A program made the position numbers and the translations under genes. From JANPBY01 sp963805505 (GTDB lineage Bacteria; Actinomycetota; Actinomycetes; DATJPE01), in NCBI GenBank assembly GCA_963805505.1, contig CAWDUP010000002.1, forward strand, positions 496,001 to 560,000: a stretch of 64,000 nucleotides of DNA, read 5' to 3'. How positions within the stretch are numbered: the first letter of the stretch is position 1; every line of letters starts with the position of its first letter. Positions 32,002 to 40,670 of the stretch are shown here, piece by piece. Under the pieces are notes generated by a model. That model was not told the DNA's origin. It was given only the letters and a program-made list of their open reading frames with translations, and ran no database searches.

Positions 32002-34383
32002 ATGTCCGCCGCCTCCAAAGCCAGCTCCATGCTGTCGCGGATAGCTCTGTTCGTGGCGGTCAGCATGGTGTCCGGGGTGCTGGTCGCCGGCCTGGCACTG
32101 CCTGTCGTCGGTTCGGTGGGCCTGGCAGCCCGGGCGGCTTCGGACAGCTTCCAGGACATCCCCGACGTCCTTCAGCCACCGGCGCTGCCGGAGCAGTCGG
32201 TCCTGCTGGCTGCCGACGGGTCCCGCCTGGCCACCTTCTACAGCGAGAACCGCATCGTGAAGGGGATCGACAAGATCAGCCCGCTGCTGCAGCAGGCCGT
32301 GGTGGCTGTTGAGGATGCCCGCTTCTACGAGCACAACGGCGTAGACCTTCGGGGCACGCTGCGTGCCCTGGCCGCCAACAGCCAGTCCGGGCAGATCCAG
32401 CAGGGCGGTTCGACCCTGACGATGCAGTACGTGAAGAACGTCCTCGTCACAGCTGCCACCACAGACGAGGAGCGGGCAGCCGCCCGCGAGGACAGCGTGA
32501 GCCGCAAGCTCAACGAGTGGCGCCTGGCCATCGGGCTGGAGAAGCGGTGGTCCAAGCAGCAGATTCTGGAGGGCTACCTCAACATCGCCTATTTCGGCGC
32601 AGGGACCTACGGCGCCGAGGCCGCCTCGCGGCGCTACTTCTCCGAGCATGCGAGTGACCTCGACCTGCCTCAGGCGGCCTTGTTGGCCGGGATCGTGCAA
32701 CAACCGGTTGCGTTCGATCCGTTGCGCAACCCCAAGAACGCACGAGAGCGACGCAACGTCGTCCTCCAGCGCATGCTCAACCAGGGCTACATCACCTCGG
32801 CCGAATACACCGCCGCCGTGGCGACGTCCATCAAGTCCTCGCTGAAGCCCAAGGAGCTTCGCAACGGCTGCTCATCGACCTATGCGCCCTACTTCTGCGA
32901 CTACGTCTACCAGGTCATCCTCAACGACCCCGTCTTCGGCGAGACCCCGGACGACCGCGACGCCCTGCTCAAGCGGGGCGGTCTCGTCATCCACACGACC
33001 CTGGTGCCCAAGACGCAAAGGGCTACCCAAAGGGCCGTCGACGCCGCGATCCCGCGCAAGGACCCGAGCAAGAAGGTGGCGACGGCCGTCTTCGTGCAGC
33101 CCGGCACCGGTGACATCCAATCGATGGCGGAGAACCGCAGCTACGGGTTCAGCAAGAAGCTGGGCATCACATCCATCAACTACGCCGTCGACGCCAAGTA
33201 CAACGGGTCCATCGGGCTGCAGGCCGGCTCGACGTTCAAGGCCTTCACGCTCACCGCAGCACTCGAAGCGGGCATCCCGGTCAACGAGCGGATCAGTGCC
33301 ACCAACCCCAAGGTCTTTCCGGCCGGGAGCTTCACCAACTGCAAAACCGGAGCACCGTTCCCGGAATACATCGGCCACAACTCCACCACCAGCGGCACGA
33401 TGGACATGCGCCAGGCCACCGCATACTCCGTCAACACCTACTTCGTGGAGCTCGAGCGGCGAGCCGGTCTGTGCGAGACCGCGGCGGCAGCGCGCGCACT
33501 GGGTGTGCGCAGCGCACTGGGCAAGAAGATCGAGCCCGTCCCGACGTTCACGCTGGGCACATCGAGCGTTTCCCCGCTGACCATGGCTGAGGCGTACGCC
33601 ACGCTGGCGGCGAGCGGACTGCGCTGCGACTCGCGAGCCATCACCGCCATCACGACCCGTGAAGGCACCGAGCTCCCGGTTCCGGCCAGACGGTGCAAGC
33701 AGACCATCGACAGCGGGGTTGCCGACGGCGTGAGCAGCCTCCTCGCCGGCGTCATCGACGGGAACATCCCCGGTCGCACCGGCGAGGCGATGAGCCTGGG
33801 CCGACCCGCCGCCGGCAAGACCGGGACCACCGAGGAGAGCGCGACGGTCTGGTTCTGCGGATACACGCCCGACTTGGCTGGTGTGGTCGCCGTCGTGGAC
33901 CAACGCAGCGGCGTCGCCCACCCGCTGCGCAACGTCACGATCAACGGACGCTTCTATCCGGTGGTCTACGGCGGTCAGTTCGCCGGACCGATCTGGAAGA
34001 AGATCATGCTCGCCGCGCTGAAGAAGGTGCCGCCCACGCCCTTCCCGCCGATCGACCCCTCTGTCGTCAAGGGAGTCACGGTCACCATCCCGAGCCTGGT
34101 CGGCCTTGACCCAGACAAGGCCATGGCGCAGCTGGAATCGCTCGGGCTGAGCCCCCGCATCGAGGCTGAACCGGTGCCATCCGGCCTGCCTGAGGGCACC
34201 GTCGCCTACACCAGCCCCGATGCGGGCGCCTCAGTGAGCTCGGGGCGCGAGGTCATCATCTACGTCAGTTCTGGTGTTCCGCCGCCGCCCAAGCCGGAGA
34301 AGTCGCCCAAACCCGACAAGTCCCCGACCGACGGTCCGAGCGAAAGCCCCAAGCCTGACCCCACGGGATCACCCCAGCCCTGA
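32002..34383 (+). CDS. Bifunctional (class A) penicillin-binding protein with PASTA domain
   Basis: A 793-residue peptidoglycan synthase. It has a single membrane helix near residues 14-34. The GT51 glycosyltransferase domain has the catalytic Glu in VEDARFYEHNGVD and then GGSTLTMQYVKN. The transpeptidase domain has SxxK in GSTFKAF, SxN in YSVNTYF and KTG in AAGKTGTTEE. One PASTA domain follows (VTIPSLVGLDPDKAMAQLES onward), ending in a Pro/Lys/Ser tail. It matches PonA2-like proteins next to whiB4/wblA. The start is set at 32002, where the membrane leader begins; the open frame runs back to 31843 into the operator region, and no clear ribosome site is seen. Confidence 0.93.
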   Translation: MSAASKASSMLSRIALFVAVSMVSGVLVAGLALPVVGSVGLAARAASDSFQDIPDVLQPPALPEQSVLLAADGSRLATFYSENRIVKGIDKISPLLQQAVVAVEDARFYEHNGVDLRGTLRALAANSQSGQIQQGGSTLTMQYVKNVLVTAATTDEERAAAREDSVSRKLNEWRLAIGLEKRWSKQQILEGYLNIAYFGAGTYGAEAASRRYFSEHASDLDLPQAALLAGIVQQPVAFDPLRNPKNARERRNVVLQRMLNQGYITSAEYTAAVATSIKSSLKPKELRNGCSSTYAPYFCDYVYQVILNDPVFGETPDDRDALLKRGGLVIHTTLVPKTQRATQRAVDAAIPRKDPSKKVATAVFVQPGTGDIQSMAENRSYGFSKKLGITSINYAVDAKYNGSIGLQAGSTFKAFTLTAALEAGIPVNERISATNPKVFPAGSFTNCKTGAPFPEYIGHNSTTSGTMDMRQATAYSVNTYFVELERRAGLCETAAAARALGVRSALGKKIEPVPTFTLGTSSVSPLTMAEAYATLAASGLRCDSRAITAITTREGTELPVPARRCKQTIDSGVADGVSSLLAGVIDGNIPGRTGEAMSLGRPAAGKTGTTEESATVWFCGYTPDLAGVVAVVDQRSGVAHPLRNVTINGRFYPVVYGGQFAGPIWKKIMLAALKKVPPTPFPPIDPSVVKGVTVTIPSLVGLDPDKAMAQLESLGLSPRIEAEPVPSGLPEGTVAYTSPDAGASVSSGREVIIYVSSGVPPPPKPEKSPKPDKSPTDGPSESPKPDPTGSPQP

Positions 34384-34399
34384 CCGGCTGTCCAACATT

Positions 34400-34417
34400 G
34401 GTGTCGGGGCGGACACC
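34400..34417. terminator. Small hairpin between convergent PBP and yqeY genes
   Basis: GGTGTC and GACACC form a 6-bp stem with a 6-base G-rich loop in the 33-bp gap. There is no T-run, so it is at best a weak bidirectional terminator. Confidence 0.3.
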
Positions 34418-34899
34418 TAGTCGGCCCCGAGCTGCCTGCGTACCTCCGCCGCAACCCGACCACCGTCTGCTCGGCCACTGATCATTGGCTGCACGAGTTT
34501 CATCACCGACCCCATCGCTCGCGGCCCCTCCGCCCCGGCAGCGACGGCCTCCGCCACTGCCGCAGCGACGATCGCGCTCAACTCCTCGTCGGCCAGCTGC
34601 GCCGGGAGGTAGCCCGCGATCACTTCGCCTTCGGCGCGCTCCCGCTCGGCGAGCTCCGGCCGGCCACCCTCGCTGAACGCCTCGGCGGCCTCCCGCCGCT
34701 TCTTGGCCTCCCGTCTCAGCACGGCCACGACCTCCTCGTCAGAGAGGGTGCGAGACGTCTTGCCGGCGACCTCCTCGTTGGTCACAGCCGTCATGGCCAT
34801 CCGAAGCGTCGAGGTCCTCAGCTCGTCGCGGGCCCGCATCGCCTCGATCATGTCGTCACGAAGTCGCTGCTTCAGGTCGGGAGTGGGCTCGGGAGTCAT
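34417..34899 (-). CDS. GatB/YqeY-domain protein
   Basis: A 160-residue YqeY protein, related to the tail domain of the GatB amidotransferase subunit. LKQRLRDDMIEAMRARD starts the N-terminal helical region, followed by EVVAVLRREAKKRREAAEAF and EGEVIAGYLPAQLADEEL. The C-terminal end has MGSVMKLVQPMISGRADG and a terminal helix. GAGG lies eight bases before the ATG at 34899; a longer frame to 35109 is not supported. The family may act on tRNA-linked substrates, but no function is settled. It is divergent from the metallophosphatase gene. Confidence 0.9.
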   Translation of the reverse strand: MTPEPTPDLKQRLRDDMIEAMRARDELRTSTLRMAMTAVTNEEVAGKTSRTLSDEEVVAVLRREAKKRREAAEAFSEGGRPELAERERAEGEVIAGYLPAQLADEELSAIVAAAVAEAVAAGAEGPRAMGSVMKLVQPMISGRADGGRVAAEVRRQLGAD

Positions 34900-34967
34900 A
34901 GGGACATCCTCACCGATGACCTTCCGCACAGGCATGCCGGGCGACGGATGGGGGAGGATGGCTGACC

Positions 34968-35870
34968 ATGGGGTCATCTTCAGCACTCGGCAGGAGCCTC
35001 GCGGCGGGAGGCTTGGTCGGCCTCGGATGCTTCGCCTACGGGGCGCTGTACGAGGTTCGCGCGTTTCGGTTGAGGCGGGTGACCGTGCCCGTTCTCCCCG
35101 CCGATGCATCCCCGATCCGGGTTCTGCATGTCGCTGACCTGCACCTGACGCCGACCCAGCCCGCCAAGCGTGCCTGGGTGCACTCGCTGGCAGCCCTCGA
35201 GCCCGACCTCGTGATCAACACCGGCGACAACCTCGCTCATGTCGATGCGGTGCCTGAGGTGCTGGATGCGCTCGGGCCGCTCCTCGATCTCCCCGGCGCA
35301 TTCGTCCTGGGCTCCAACGACTACTACAGCCCGATCCTGAAGAACCCGCTCCGGTACCTCGCCGGGGACTCGGGGGGTACGGCTGGCCGCCGGATCGACC
35401 TGCCTTGGGGAGATCTGGTCTCCGGATTGAGCGCTGGAGGCTGGTCGGACCTCTCGAACGCCCGAGCATCGATCAAGGTCGACGGCCTGAAACTGGCGCT
35501 GCGTGGGGTCGACGACCCGCACATCGGTCGGGACGACTACGCGTCCGTCGCCGGGCCGGTCATGGACGAGGACGCGGACCTCTCCCTTGGGGTGGTGCAC
35601 GCTCCGTATCATCGGGTCACCGACGCGATGGCCCTCGACGGTGTCCCCTTGATCCTGGCCGGGCACACTCACGGAGGACAGGTCTGCGTGCCCTTCTACG
35701 GCGCGCTGGTGTCCAACTGCGACCTCGACCCGCGGCGGGCGAAGGGGCTGTCCCGGCACAGTGCCGACACCTGGCTGCACGTGTCGGCCGGCGTCGGCAC
35801 CTCGCCGTACGCCCCGTTCCGCTTCGCCTGTCCCCCAGAGGCCACACTGCTGACACTCGTCCCCCGTTGA
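34968..35870 (+). CDS. Membrane-anchored metallophosphoesterase
   Basis: A 300-residue calcineurin-like phosphoesterase. An N-terminal hydrophobic segment (LAAGGLVGLGCFAYGALY) serves as anchor. Metal-binding motifs are VADLHL, NTGDN, GSNDYY (taking the place of GNHD), VVHAPYH and AGHTHGGQV. The Asn-Asp replaces the usual Asn-His-Asp, a feature common in this branch (YaeI-like). The Rv3683 homologue has the same neighbour, the PBP gene. The substrate is unknown; lipid A-like or UDP-diacylglucosamine activity should not be assumed. Confidence 0.88.
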   Translation: MGSSSALGRSLAAGGLVGLGCFAYGALYEVRAFRLRRVTVPVLPADASPIRVLHVADLHLTPTQPAKRAWVHSLAALEPDLVINTGDNLAHVDAVPEVLDALGPLLDLPGAFVLGSNDYYSPILKNPLRYLAGDSGGTAGRRIDLPWGDLVSGLSAGGWSDLSNARASIKVDGLKLALRGVDDPHIGRDDYASVAGPVMDEDADLSLGVVHAPYHRVTDAMALDGVPLILAGHTHGGQVCVPFYGALVSNCDLDPRRAKGLSRHSADTWLHVSAGVGTSPYAPFRFACPPEATLLTLVPR

Positions 35871-35913
35871 GCCGCCCACCAGTCTGAAGTTGGGGGCGGG
35901 CAGATCTGACGGC

Positions 35914-35919
35914 TATCCT
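35914..35919 (+). promoter_or_regulatory. -10 box (TATCCT) of tRNA-Pro
   Basis: TATCCT stands ten bases before the first base of the tRNA. The same hexamer precedes tRNA-Ser at 50167. Confidence 0.5.
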
Positions 35920-35929
35920 CAGCATGCTT

Positions 35930-36006
<77 letters not shown>

Positions 36007-36010
36007 CAGC

Positions 36011-36045
36011 CGGCCGGTGTCTCTGCAGGTCAGAGACACCGGCCG
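36011..36045 (+). terminator. 15-bp hairpin downstream of tRNA-Pro
   Basis: 36011-36025 and 36031-36045 are perfectly complementary with a 5-base loop. Only TT follows on the plus strand. Its place 5 bp after the tRNA CCA, and beyond the stop of a convergent VOC gene, suggests a bidirectional terminator. Confidence 0.7.
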
Positions 36046-36096
36046 TTGGGTGCCACCCAAGGTCACCCGGTGAACGGGTTCCTCTGGATCAAGCCG

Positions 36097-36489
36097 TTAG
36101 AAGTCGTCGCCCTTGCGCCAGGCCATCTCCTGCAAGGTGAAGGTGTTGCCGTCGGGGTCGGCGAATGCTGCGTATCTGACTCCGCCGCCGACGTCCTCGA
36201 CCGCATCCACCTGCACGCCACGGCCAATCAGTTCGGCCCGGGCCGCGTCGATGTCAGCCACGACCAGGTGCAGGGAGCGGATCGTTCCTGGGATGGCGCC
36301 GTAGACGGGCAGACCGGTGCCGAAGCCGATCGAGCAGCCGGAGCCGGGAGGGGTCACCTGCACGACCCGGACACCTTCGAACGGCGCGACATCCACATCG
36401 GCGACGCAACCGAGCTTCTCGGTGTAGAACGCCTTGGCGCGGTCGACGTCGGCGACCGGGATGGGCACCAGCTCGAGCTTCATGTCCAT
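36097..36489 (-). CDS. VOC-family (glyoxalase fold) protein
   Basis: A 130-residue single VOC-domain protein: LELVPIPVADVDRAKAFYTE at the start, GSGCSIGFGTGLP, SLHLVVADIDAARAEL and a final AAFADPDGNTFTLQE. The typical metal Glu in the last strand (FTLQE) is present, so a small-molecule resistance or lyase/dioxygenase role is possible. GGGAGGAG lies about eleven bases before the ATG at 36489. It converges with tRNA-Pro and is divergent from a second VOC gene. Confidence 0.87.
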   Translation of the reverse strand: MDMKLELVPIPVADVDRAKAFYTEKLGCVADVDVAPFEGVRVVQVTPPGSGCSIGFGTGLPVYGAIPGTIRSLHLVVADIDAARAELIGRGVQVDAVEDVGGGVRYAAFADPDGNTFTLQEMAWRKGDDF

Positions 36490-36603
36490 GTTGATGATCT
36501 CCTCCCTTGCGGCGGATCGTCCGCCGTGCACCTGGTGAGTTGCCGCGAGGGGCGACCGGTGCGACCACACCTCAAGATCGTGAGACTCGATACTGTGCAA
36601 GGC

Positions 36604-37041
36604 GTGTCTATCAAACTCGAGAACGTCGCCATAGCCGTCCGCGACCTCGAGGCGACGATCACCTTCTTCACCGACCTCGGGCTGACCGTGCTCGGGCGCG
36701 ACACAGTCCGTGGCGCGTGGGCAGATACCGCGGTCGGCCTGGACGGCAACCACGTGAAGATAGCCATGCTGCAGACTCCGGATGGCGGGGGTCGCCTCGA
36801 GCTCTTCGAATACCTGCACCCGGACGCGATCGACACCGAACCGACGCAGCCCAACGAGATCGGGATGCACCGGATCGCCTTCTCGGTCGACAACCTCGAC
36901 GACGCCCTCGAGATCGCCGCGAAGCACGGTTGCCATCCGCTACGCGGCGTGGCCACCTACGAAGACGTCTACAAACTGACCTACATCCGCGGGCCGAGCG
37001 GCATCATCGTGATGCTTGCCGAGGAGCTTCAGAACCGTTGA
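36604..37041 (+). CDS. VOC-family protein, methylmalonyl-CoA epimerase-like
   Basis: A 145-residue VOC protein with a GTG start at 36604. Features are LENVAIAVRDLEATITFFTD, HVKIAMLQTPDGGGRLELFE, IGMHRIAFSVDNLDDALE and RGPSGIIVMLAEEL. The His and Glu positions resemble the epimerase/lactoylglutathione lyase subgroup, but the substrate is open. It ends 13 bp inside the convergent GNAT gene. Confidence 0.83.
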   Translation: MSIKLENVAIAVRDLEATITFFTDLGLTVLGRDTVRGAWADTAVGLDGNHVKIAMLQTPDGGGRLELFEYLHPDAIDTEPTQPNEIGMHRIAFSVDNLDDALEIAAKHGCHPLRGVATYEDVYKLTYIRGPSGIIVMLAEELQNR

Positions 37042-37607
37042 TCCCGCCGTCCCAGAAGCCAGTCCTGCCGCAGCAGGCCGAACACCCACGAACTCGAAAC
37101 TTCGCCGTTCACGACGCAGTCTTCTCGCAAGGTCCCCTCTCGCACGAAACCCAGCTTTTCCAGAACTCGCGCGGATGCCGCGTTGCGCGTGTCCGTCTCG
37201 GCCTGGACTCGATTCAAGGGCAGGAAGTCGAAAGCCCACTCCAGAAGACCCGACGCAGCCTCGGTGGCAAAGCCCTTGCCCCACGCCGCTTCCTCGGTGC
37301 AGTAGCCCAGGGAAGCGCTGCGGTAGACCGAGTTCCATCGAGTGAGGCCGCACCAGCCAACGAAGGCTCCGTCGGAGAGTTGATCGACCGCTAGCCGGGC
37401 ACCAGTGCCCTCATCCGCCAGCAGTCGGCAGGCCTTGATGAACTGGTCGGCCCGCGCGCGGTCGCTCCATGGTGGGCCGTCCCAGTAGCGCAGCACGTAC
37501 GCATTGCTGTGCAGCGCGAACAGTGCGTCTGCATCGTCGTCAGTGAACGGTCGCAGTCGTAGGCGAGCGGTTTGCAGATCCGGGGTCGGCAGGGCCCCGC
37601 ACGTCAT
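37029..37607 (-). CDS. GNAT acetyltransferase, RimJ/RimL type
   Basis: A 192-residue acetyltransferase: LQTARLRLRPFTDDDADALF opens the domain, GYCTEEAAWGKGFATEA is the acetyl-CoA-binding region, and NAASARVLEKLGFVREGTL is the typical C-terminal motif. It probably acetylates an N-terminal amine or a small molecule. It overlaps the convergent VOC gene by 13 bp. Confidence 0.9.
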   Translation of the reverse strand: MTCGALPTPDLQTARLRLRPFTDDDADALFALHSNAYVLRYWDGPPWSDRARADQFIKACRLLADEGTGARLAVDQLSDGAFVGWCGLTRWNSVYRSASLGYCTEEAAWGKGFATEAASGLLEWAFDFLPLNRVQAETDTRNAASARVLEKLGFVREGTLREDCVVNGEVSSSWVFGLLRQDWLLGRRDQRF

Positions 37608-37643
37608 GCTGCCCCCGTCCCTGTCTGGGTCATCCTCGCCGGT

Positions 37644-38351
37644 TCAGGCCGTCGCGATTGGAGACTCGGCGACGCATACCACCCCGGTGTTCCCGTCCTG
37701 GTCGGCGATCACGGTGAGCGATGGCGCGTCGCTGTCATCGACGACAGTCCCACCCGCGGCGACCGCGGCGGCGATCCGTTGATCAGCCACCTCGCGCGCC
37801 ACGTAGACCTCGACGTGGAACCGCTGGCCCGGGTTCGTGCGCCCGTCATCGTCGCCGAACCAAAGGTTCGGGACCCGCCCCGTGGCGTCTCGGATCTCGT
37901 CGCTCGGTGACCCGTGACCCTGAGCCTCGGGATTTCCGGTCAGCAAAGCGGCCCATACCGGCGCGATGGTTCCCGAGTGGGCGGTATCAAGGCCCAGCTC
38001 GACGACGCAGACCGAGGCTGGATCGGCGTCAACTCTCTGGTCCTGAGCAATCTGGGTGATGCGTCGCGCGAGATCGACGTCTTGTTGCGTCACCCACTCG
38101 ACGACGTATTCCGTGCCCTCGTCGTCGCGGTAGATGGCGTCTGGGCTGACCAGCTTGAGGTCGACGTACCCGTTGCCGATCGAGACGCTCGGGTGGTGCC
38201 CGAGCGCGTCCCCCGCCTCGCCCACCGCGGCGAGGAACCGTACGCCTGCGCCGAAGTCATCAACCAGGTAGCGGGCGTGCAGCCCCTGGGCCAGCTTGCG
38301 CCAGTCGGTCAGCTTGGCCGCGGCGATCTCCTCGCCCCTCAGCATGTCCAT
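37644..38351 (-). CDS. Fusion of a pterin-dehydratase-like (DCoH) domain with a VOC domain
   Basis: A 235-residue two-domain protein. Residues 1-100 resemble 4a-hydroxytetrahydrobiopterin dehydratase (LTDWRKLAQGLHARYLVDD, then LGHHPSVSIGNGYVDLKL). The HHP pair is kept, but the later catalytic His found in true dehydratases seems replaced by Pro. Residues 115-235 are a VOC domain (SVCVVELGLDTAHSG, ending DQDGNTGVVCV). The start ATG at 38351 is chosen by the domain boundary, with ATG 38345 as alternative. The combination occurs in other Actinobacteria; its role is unknown. Confidence 0.83.
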   Translation of the reverse strand: MDMLRGEEIAAAKLTDWRKLAQGLHARYLVDDFGAGVRFLAAVGEAGDALGHHPSVSIGNGYVDLKLVSPDAIYRDDEGTEYVVEWVTQQDVDLARRITQIAQDQRVDADPASVCVVELGLDTAHSGTIAPVWAALLTGNPEAQGHGSPSDEIRDATGRVPNLWFGDDDGRTNPGQRFHVEVYVAREVADQRIAAAVAAGGTVVDDSDAPSLTVIADQDGNTGVVCVAESPIATA

Positions 38352-38581
38352 GCTCCGGACCCTATCCGCGGTGCTCCAACACGTCGCCGAGCTTCGCCCG
38401 CTTCGCCTCAGTCGGGCCACACTCAGCGCCCGTCCAAAGGGCCCTGCTTCTCGCCGACGGCGAGGCCGGGATGGACCCTGCCATAGGTTGTTGCTGCCCT
38501 TGCTCGATGCTTCAGGAACCTCGCGTCGTGGTCGAAGATCACAAAGACAACTGTCATACGACCGCCGGGGGGTCAACCGCG

Positions 38582-39562
38582 GTGAGCCTCACCTCGCCCA
38601 CCGACGTCGAGGCGCGCCCTGAACCAGGTCCCGGGCTTGCGACGTCGGTTTCACGCCGGCTGGTCGACAATGTCCAGCTGGTGGTGCGGGGGCGCGAACG
38701 AAGCGTCCATCTCATCGCCGCCGCAATGCTCTCCGGTGGACACGTGCTGTTGGAGGACGTCCCAGGCAGCGGCAAGACCACCCTGGCGCGGGCCTTCGCC
38801 GCGTCGGTCGGCGGCAGCTTCGGCCGCATCCAAGGGACCCCCGACCTGATGCCTGCCGACATCACCGGATCGAGCATGTGGATCCCCACCGATCAGGCCT
38901 TCACGTTCGTTCCCGGCCCCGTCTTCGCCCATGTCGTGCTGGTCGACGAGATCAACCGCACGCCGCCGCGTACACAGGCCGCCTTCCTCGAGGTCATGGA
39001 CGAGGCCGCGGTCACCGTGGACGGCCGCCGACATGCGGTACCCGATCCATTCTTCGTCCTCGCCACGCAGAATCCGCTCGAGCAGCACGGCACCTATCCC
39101 CTGCCGGAAGGCCAGCTCGACCGCTTCGCCCTGCGCCTGCGGCTCGGTCAGCTCGACCTCGCCTCAGAGACCCGCGTCGTCCGCGAACAGCTGTCCCATC
39201 CGACGGTCGACGATCTCGGCCCGGTGACGACAGCCCGCGAGCTACGAGCAGCTCTGCACGAAGTCCGAAGCCTGCACGTCGCCGAACCAGTTCTCGACTA
39301 TGCCGTGGAGGTCACCAGGGCAACCCGTGCTGACCCCCGGGTCCACCTCGGGGCCAGCTCGCGGGCCGCGATCGCGCTCGTCCGCGTCGCGCAGGCATGG
39401 GCCGTCGGACAGCGACGTCACTACGTCGTCCCCGACGACATCAAAGCAGTGGCCGCCGCCGTGCTCGCTCACCGCCTGATGATGCAGCCGTCGCACCTGG
39501 ATCAGGACGAGCAGGTCGTCGGAGACTGCCTGCAACGGGTGGCCGTTCCCGTCGGGCGGTGA
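38582..39562 (+). CDS. MoxR-family AAA+ ATPase
   Basis: A 326-residue MoxR ATPase, chaperone-like factor for maturation of partner complexes. Walker A is EDVPGSGKTTLAR, Walker B is VLVDEINRTPPRTQAA, and sensor motifs are ATQNPLEQHGTYPLPEGQLD. The GTG at 38582 has a G-run eight bases upstream; the open frame extends back to 38471 without support. It is the first gene of a moxR-DUF58-transglutaminase operon, a widely conserved trio. Confidence 0.9.
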   Translation: MSLTSPTDVEARPEPGPGLATSVSRRLVDNVQLVVRGRERSVHLIAAAMLSGGHVLLEDVPGSGKTTLARAFAASVGGSFGRIQGTPDLMPADITGSSMWIPTDQAFTFVPGPVFAHVVLVDEINRTPPRTQAAFLEVMDEAAVTVDGRRHAVPDPFFVLATQNPLEQHGTYPLPEGQLDRFALRLRLGQLDLASETRVVREQLSHPTVDDLGPVTTARELRAALHEVRSLHVAEPVLDYAVEVTRATRADPRVHLGASSRAAIALVRVAQAWAVGQRRHYVVPDDIKAVAAAVLAHRLMMQPSHLDQDEQVVGDCLQRVAVPVGR

Positions 39563-39569
39563 CCGGCCG

Positions 39570-40670
39570 ATGACGGCAGCAGCAACGGTGCGCGCGGAGT
39601 CGTTGGTCTCGGCGCCGCGCCACCACTACACCCGCTATGCCTGGATCCCGATCGGGCTCGCGGTCGCCTTCGAGGCCCTCGCGTGGCTCACGGGCGACGT
39701 CTGGCTGCATGTGCTGGCTGCCCTGAGTGCCGCTGTCCTGATCGCTGCCTTCTTGGAGAACCCACGGATCAGTGGACTCATCATCGAGGTGCAGCACGCC
39801 CAGTCCACGACGGTCGGAGACGCCTCCGTTCATCGCTTCACGGTGCGAAACACCGGACGACGCACGACGTCGACCGGGCATCTGCGCGACCACACGCACG
39901 GTCTGGCAGACCTGTCGATCCTGCTGCCACGCTTGGCACCTGGCGCCAGTACCACCATCAACGTCACCCGCTCAGCAACGGCCCGAGGCGTCACCCCGGG
40001 ACACATCGTGCTTGTCAGCAGCTCAGCGCCGTACGGCCTTCGGCTTGTCACTTGCGCGGTACAGCTGAGAGCCAGCGTCATCGTTCGGCCCCCTCTGGTT
40101 CCGGTACCCCTTGTCCGTCCGGTCGAGCGCGAGCTCGACGACGATGCCGGTCCGGTCCAGCTGCGCCGCGACGGGCCAACCGTGCGTGGGTTGCGTGAGT
40201 GGCGCAGCGGTGACGACGCGCGGGCCGTCCACTGGCGAGCAAGCGCCCGGCGCGGTCAGCTCGTCGTCCTCGAGCGTGAAGCGCCCAGACGCCCGACGCT
40301 GACACTGCTCGCCATCACCGGCGGCGGCCCGCAGCTTTGGGAGCACTCTGTCTCAGTGCTGGCTTCCTTGGCCCTGCAAGGGATCCGGGCGGGCCTCGAC
40401 GTCAGCTTGTTCGCCGCGCAGGATGAGTACGACTCACTCGCCCAGCCGTCCATCGATGCAGTTCTGGATGGTTGTGCCGCACTGGAGCCGGCTGGCTGGC
40501 CGTCCCCGGATCTCCTCGAGCGTGCTGCCCGCGCCGCTGGCGCTGGGGGGCGTGTCCACGTGGTGGCCCATGGCCTTGACGCAACGGCCTGGCCGAAGCT
40601 GAGTGCTCGCTTTGCGGCGTTCGGCGTTTCGGTGGTCGATGTGGCAAGTCTGAAAACGACGAACCCATGA
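39570..40670 (+). CDS. DUF58 domain protein
   Basis: A 366-residue protein with two N-terminal membrane helices (within 24-62), an extracytoplasmic immunoglobulin-like stretch (VHRFTVRNTGRRTTSTG) and a DUF58 segment (VRGLREWRSGDDARAVHWRA). A vWA-like C-terminal half follows. It lies 7 bp after moxR and overlaps the next gene by 4 bp (ATGA). It is the usual adapter between MoxR and the membrane transglutaminase. Confidence 0.87.
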   Translation: MTAAATVRAESLVSAPRHHYTRYAWIPIGLAVAFEALAWLTGDVWLHVLAALSAAVLIAAFLENPRISGLIIEVQHAQSTTVGDASVHRFTVRNTGRRTTSTGHLRDHTHGLADLSILLPRLAPGASTTINVTRSATARGVTPGHIVLVSSSAPYGLRLVTCAVQLRASVIVRPPLVPVPLVRPVERELDDDAGPVQLRRDGPTVRGLREWRSGDDARAVHWRASARRGQLVVLEREAPRRPTLTLLAITGGGPQLWEHSVSVLASLALQGIRAGLDVSLFAAQDEYDSLAQPSIDAVLDGCAALEPAGWPSPDLLERAARAAGAGGRVHVVAHGLDATAWPKLSARFAAFGVSVVDVASLKTTNP

